This document shows positions 7,317-9,944 of a DNA stretch of 9,944 nucleotides, piece after piece. Under the pieces are notes generated by a model. It worked only from the letters and a program-made list of their open reading frames with translations. It had not been told where the DNA came from and made no database searches. How positions within the stretch are numbered: position 1 is the stretch's first letter; every line of letters starts with the position of its first letter. This DNA is from Sphingomonas paucimobilis (GTDB lineage Bacteria > Pseudomonadota > Alphaproteobacteria > Sphingomonadales > Sphingomonadaceae). Location: the NCBI GenBank assembly GCA_945860425.1, contig CAMAQU010000047.1, positions 1 through 9,944 on the forward strand, given 5' to 3'. Position numbers and translations under genes: made by a program.

Positions 7317-7544
7317 TTGAACATCACGCAAGGCCCCATCAAACGGTCGGTCACCATTGCCGGCCATGAAACATCCATCAGCCTTGAGCCGATATTCTGG
7401 GATGCCCTGCGCGATGCCGCGGCAGAGGAGGGCATTCCGGTGAATGCCCTTATCGCCCGGATCGATGCCGACCGAATCGCGTCGGCCGTTCCCGCCAATC
7501 TGGCGAGCACGCTGCGCGTCTGGCTGTACGCCCGAAAGATGTGA
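7317..7544 (+). CDS. Small ribbon-helix-helix domain protein (RHH_4-like)
   Basis: A 75-residue protein with a TTG start. It reads KRSVTIAGHETSISLEP (9-25), a beta strand with alternating residues, then a first helix about 26-39 (FWDALRDAAAEEG) and a second about 41-54 (PVNALIARIDADR), ending in NLASTLRVWL. This pattern matches a family of small alphaproteobacterial ribbon-helix-helix proteins (Pfam RHH_4) whose members mostly have no assigned function. The fold in general forms dimers that insert a two-stranded sheet into the DNA major groove. The start is chosen from the GAGGA site 7 bases upstream and because the conserved part begins about residue 9. It is placed directly after phaB, sharing its message, so it may regulate this operon or itself; that is inference. 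No partner toxin gene is adjacent. Confidence 0.8.
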   Translation: MNITQGPIKRSVTIAGHETSISLEPIFWDALRDAAAEEGIPVNALIARIDADRIASAVPANLASTLRVWLYARKM

Positions 7545-7741
7545 CGTCGGCGTGCAGCCTTTTGGGTTCTGCGCCTTTCGGATAGCCCCAGATTATTGCC
7601 CCCGGCCGCATTCCGCTGCGCAAGAGGGCCTCTGCGCCGTAGCGTCAAGCGGCTAAAACACGCCACTACACGCAAAAAGTCAATTGACAGCCCCGATGCA
7701 AGCCTATTTCTGGGGCAAGATTTTGAATGGAGAGAGACGCC
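7545..7741 (+). promoter_or_regulatory. Intergenic region before the acyl-CoA dehydrogenase pair, with candidate promoter and operator
   Basis: This is the longest gene-free stretch (197 bases). It contains a small hairpin (7618-7637; GCGCA+GAG arms with one bulged A, 3-base loop, no T-run). It also holds a TTGACA box (7684-7689) and a perfect 10-base palindrome GTCAATTGAC (7679-7688) covering most of that box. No strong -10 is visible; the best is TATTTC at 7705-7710 (15-base spacing), and alternative spacings are no better. A GCCCC/GGGGC pair (7690-7694, 7712-7716) flanks the expected -10 area. The ribosome site GGAGAGAG (7729-7736) serves the next gene. The regulator is unknown. Confidence 0.45.
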
Positions 7742-8839
7742 ATGAATTTCCAATTCTCAGAAGAAGCAGAAGCTCTGCGCGATCAGGCACGACGCTTCCT
7801 CGAAGAGCGGTCAGGCCGCGAAAAGGCGCGGGCCGTGATGGAGTCCGGGGCCAGCCATGACGCCACACTTTGGGCCGAGATTGTCGGCCTAGGCTGGACG
7901 GCGCTGCGTATTCCAGAGGAGCATGGCGGGCTTGGCCTATCGATGCTCGAACTGTGCGTTCTGGCGGAAGAAGTCGGCCGTGTTGTCTCTCCTGTGCCCT
8001 TCACCTCGTCCGTTCTACTCGCAACCGAAGCCTTGATCGCGGCTGGAACCGATGCGCAACAATCGGCTTGGCTGCCCAAATTGGCCGATGGATCGGCCAT
8101 TGGCGCGGTGGCGTTGGCCGAAGGCACTGGCGCTCCGGGCGTTTCCTCGCGCTTGAACATCAAAGACGGCAAAGCCAATGGCGTGAAGCTGCCCGTGCAA
8201 GATGCGCTGGCCGCAGACATCATCATCCTGTCGGGTCAGGATGGCCTCTATCTGCTCGAAACCAAGGCTCCGGGTGTTACGATTGAGGCAGTTGAAACCA
8301 TTGATCTCGTCCGCCGTTCTGCGCGGGTGACATTGAAGGACGCGCCCGTCACGCCGCTGAGCGGTGGGCGCGCCGCCTTGGAAAAATTCCTGCAATCGGC
8401 CGCCATCCTGCTCGCCTTTGAAGGGCTGGGCGGGGCGGATGCCGCCATGGACATGGCGCTTACCTATTCCAAGGATCGCGTGGCCTTTGGCCGCAAGATT
8501 GCGGGATATCAGGCGGTCAAGCACCGGCTGGCGGATATGTATATCAAGAATCAGCTGGCGCGCAGCCATGCCTATTATGGCGCTTGGGCCTTGCTGACCG
8601 ATGCGCCCGAACTGGTGCAGGCAGCAGCTGGCGCACGGCTGGCCGCGATGGATGCCTTCCAATTTGCAGCGGAAGAAAATGTCCAGCTGCATGGCGGCAT
8701 TGGCTTTACGTGGGAAAGCGACTGCCAATTTTACTATCGCCGCGCCCGGCTTTTGACGCTGGCGCTGGGGGCAAAATCACATTGGGCCGATGTGTTGGTG
8801 CGCTCGCTTGAGCAACGCAACACAATGATGGCCGGTTAA
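7742..8839 (+). CDS. Acyl-CoA dehydrogenase family protein, probable non-catalytic or partner subunit
   Basis: A 365-residue protein of the acyl-CoA dehydrogenase fold. Seen: N-terminal helical domain (EEAEALRDQARRFL, 7-20), PEEHGGLGLS (58-67), and C-terminal helical domain with RVAFGRKIAGYQAVKHRLADM (246-266) and QLHGGIGFTWE (315-325), the parts that contact FAD across the dimer. The middle beta domain is short and divergent: the usual SExxxGSD signature is replaced by LAEGTGAPG (125-133), and no W-I/T-N/S-G/A segment is found. Aligned from memory with medium-chain dehydrogenase, the catalytic Glu of the C-terminal helix falls on Leu342, and the alternative Glu position on helix G falls on Ala220. 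Start: ATG at 7742 after GGAGAGAG; the frame also offers an upstream TTG at 7727. It is 20 bases from a second dehydrogenase gene that has the missing residues, which suggests an alpha2beta2 enzyme like the ChsE1-ChsE2 steroid side-chain dehydrogenases. Confidence 0.9.
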   Translation: MNFQFSEEAEALRDQARRFLEERSGREKARAVMESGASHDATLWAEIVGLGWTALRIPEEHGGLGLSMLELCVLAEEVGRVVSPVPFTSSVLLATEALIAAGTDAQQSAWLPKLADGSAIGAVALAEGTGAPGVSSRLNIKDGKANGVKLPVQDALAADIIILSGQDGLYLLETKAPGVTIEAVETIDLVRRSARVTLKDAPVTPLSGGRAALEKFLQSAAILLAFEGLGGADAAMDMALTYSKDRVAFGRKIAGYQAVKHRLADMYIKNQLARSHAYYGAWALLTDAPELVQAAAGARLAAMDAFQFAAEENVQLHGGIGFTWESDCQFYYRRARLLTLALGAKSHWADVLVRSLEQRNTMMAG

Positions 8840-8859
8840 ACGCAAAAGGAAGACGGATC

Positions 8860-9944
8860 ATGGATTTCGAAGATACACCCGAAGAAGCCGCCTACCGTGC
8901 ACAGGTGAAAGCCTGGCTTGAAGCCAATAAGGACGCACTGCCCGAAGGCGATGCCGGAAGCCGCGCGGAATCGGTGACGGCAGCCAAGCGCTGGCAGGCT
9001 CGTAAGTTTGAAGCTGGGTATGTTGGCATCACTTGGCCCAAGGCCGTAGGCGGCCAAGGTGGCAGCGCGATGCAGCAGATCATCTTCAACCAAGAAGAGG
9101 CCAAATATAATGCGCCAACCGGGCTTTATGCCATCGGGCTTGGCATGTGCATTCCCACCGTCTTCACCCATGGCCTGTCGCCCGATATTGCCCAACGTTA
9201 TGTGCCCAAGGCGATGCAGGGTGAAGAAGTCTGGTGTCAGCTCTTTTCCGAACCCGCTGCAGGCTCTGACCTTGCCGGCATCCGCACCCGTGCAGAGCGG
9301 GATGGCGACGAGTGGGTGATCAACGGCCAAAAGGTCTGGACGTCTGGCGCACATTTGTCTGACTTTGGCATTGTTGTGACTCGCACCGACCCGACCGTGC
9401 CCAAGCATAAGGGCCTCACCATGTTCATCGTCGACATGAAGGCCCCGGGTGTCGAAGTTCGCCCGATCAAGCAAATGTCAGGCGGAAGTGAGTTTAACGA
9501 AGTCTTCTTCACCGATGTCCGCATCAAAGAAACGCACCGTCTGGGCGCGGTTGGCGAAGGCTGGAAAGTGTCGCTGACGACGTTGATGCATGAACGCGTG
9601 GCCGTGGGCGGAAAGCCCGCCAGCGCGCCGGGCGTTAAGGAAATGATTGCGCTCGCGAAGGCCATTGATCTGGACGAAGGCAATGCGCTTGAGCAGAGCC
9701 ACGTTCGCCAGCGCATTGCCGATGCCTATATCGCGGATCAAGGCATTGCCTTGACCCGGATGCGCACCATCTCTGCCCTGTCATCGGGCCGGACACCGGG
9801 GCCGGAATCGTCCATCTCCAAGGTGGTGGTAGCCAAGACGATGCAGGATATGGGCTCCTTTGCGTCTGACCTGTGTGAGAGCGCGGGGATGATGATGGGC
9901 GCAGATACGCCAGACCTGCCCTACCTCTCCCGCTTCCAGACCAG
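8860..9944 (+). CDS. Acyl-CoA dehydrogenase, probable catalytic subunit, partial at the right edge
   Basis: 361 residues read in frame to the window end without a stop; the family is usually about 380-400 residues, so only the last part is missing. It would oxidise an acyl-CoA to the 2-enoyl-CoA with FAD, passing electrons to ETF. Seen: TPEEAAYRAQVKAWL (6-20), TWPKAVGGQGG (58-68), the signature FSEPAAGSDLAG (129-140), INGQKVWTSGA (154-164), and LMHERVAVGG (242-251), where Glu245 occupies the helix-G catalytic position used by long-chain and isovaleryl-CoA dehydrogenases. The C-terminal FAD segment lies at or beyond the edge. ATG at 8860 follows AAGGA (8846-8850) by 9 bases and is 20 bases after the stop of the first dehydrogenase, so the two are one transcriptional unit and probably one enzyme. 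It resembles the FadE29/ChsE2 type; the substrate (steroid, branched or cyclic acyl-CoA) is not determined. Confidence 0.92.
   Translation, partial: MDFEDTPEEAAYRAQVKAWLEANKDALPEGDAGSRAESVTAAKRWQARKFEAGYVGITWPKAVGGQGGSAMQQIIFNQEEAKYNAPTGLYAIGLGMCIPTVFTHGLSPDIAQRYVPKAMQGEEVWCQLFSEPAAGSDLAGIRTRAERDGDEWVINGQKVWTSGAHLSDFGIVVTRTDPTVPKHKGLTMFIVDMKAPGVEVRPIKQMSGGSEFNEVFFTDVRIKETHRLGAVGEGWKVSLTTLMHERVAVGGKPASAPGVKEMIALAKAIDLDEGNALEQSHVRQRIADAYIADQGIALTRMRTISALSSGRTPGPESSISKVVVAKTMQDMGSFASDLCESAGMMMGADTPDLPYLSRFQT

Noticed and set aside
7309..7320. ATG just after the phaB stop as a start for the small gene
   Set aside because: It reads only three codons before TGA and is out of frame with the conserved ribbon-helix-helix sequence.
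7317..7544. Antitoxin of a toxin-antitoxin pair
   Set aside because: Although ribbon-helix-helix proteins are often antitoxins, no adjacent small toxin-like gene exists; the neighbours are phaB and a dehydrogenase after a 197-base gap.
7552..7575. GTGCAG...CTGCGC inverted repeat after the small gene as a terminator
   Set aside because: Six pairs with a wobble, an 11-base loop and no T-run are too weak to call.
7235..7753. Minus-strand open frame of 172 codons spanning the small gene and the intergenic region
   Set aside because: Low-complexity, arginine-rich translation with no motif; it overlaps the ribbon-helix-helix gene and the start of the dehydrogenase gene.

Overview
The window is a compact, moderately GC-rich stretch of chromosome. 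It most likely comes from an alphaproteobacterium of the Sphingomonadales. That placement is an inference from gene content (the lgt / MidA-type methyltransferase / pgeF block, the small ribbon-helix-helix protein, paired acyl-CoA dehydrogenases) and from protein style. No rRNA or marker gene is present to prove it. I see no mobile element, CRISPR array, tRNA, rRNA or broken gene, and coding density is very high.

Left arm (1-2395, minus strand): a tightly packed housekeeping operon read right to left. It holds lgt (lipoprotein diacylglyceryl transferase, TTG start), a MidA/NDUFAF7-type SAM methyltransferase that overlaps the end of lgt, and the first 163 codons of pgeF (multicopper-oxidase-fold peptidoglycan editing factor), which runs off the left edge. 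A 67-base divergent intergenic region separates lgt from the right arm.

Right arm (2463-9944, plus strand): an acyl-CoA ligase and an Old Yellow Enzyme-type NADH:flavin oxidoreductase overlap by ATGA and are probably translationally coupled. A strong hairpin follows. Next come hemH (ferrochelatase), a PhaB-type acetoacetyl-CoA reductase, and a 75-residue ribbon-helix-helix protein that starts 10 bases after the phaB stop. A 197-base intergenic region carries a TTGACA box embedded in a perfect 10-bp palindrome. It leads into two adjacent acyl-CoA dehydrogenases, the second cut by the right edge.

Apart from hemH and the small regulator-like protein, the right arm reads as acyl-CoA metabolism. 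A carboxylic acid would be activated to its CoA thioester (ligase), an activated C=C bond could be reduced (flavin oxidoreductase), acyl-CoA would be dehydrogenated (dehydrogenase pair), and 3-ketoacyl-CoA reduced (PhaB). The substrate cannot be read from the sequence. The most notable point is that the first dehydrogenase appears to lack both known positions of the catalytic glutamate and the usual middle-domain signature, while its neighbour has them. This suggests an obligate heteromeric enzyme like those used on steroid side chains. Otherwise the region looks ordinary, and I found no clear sign of an undescribed system.
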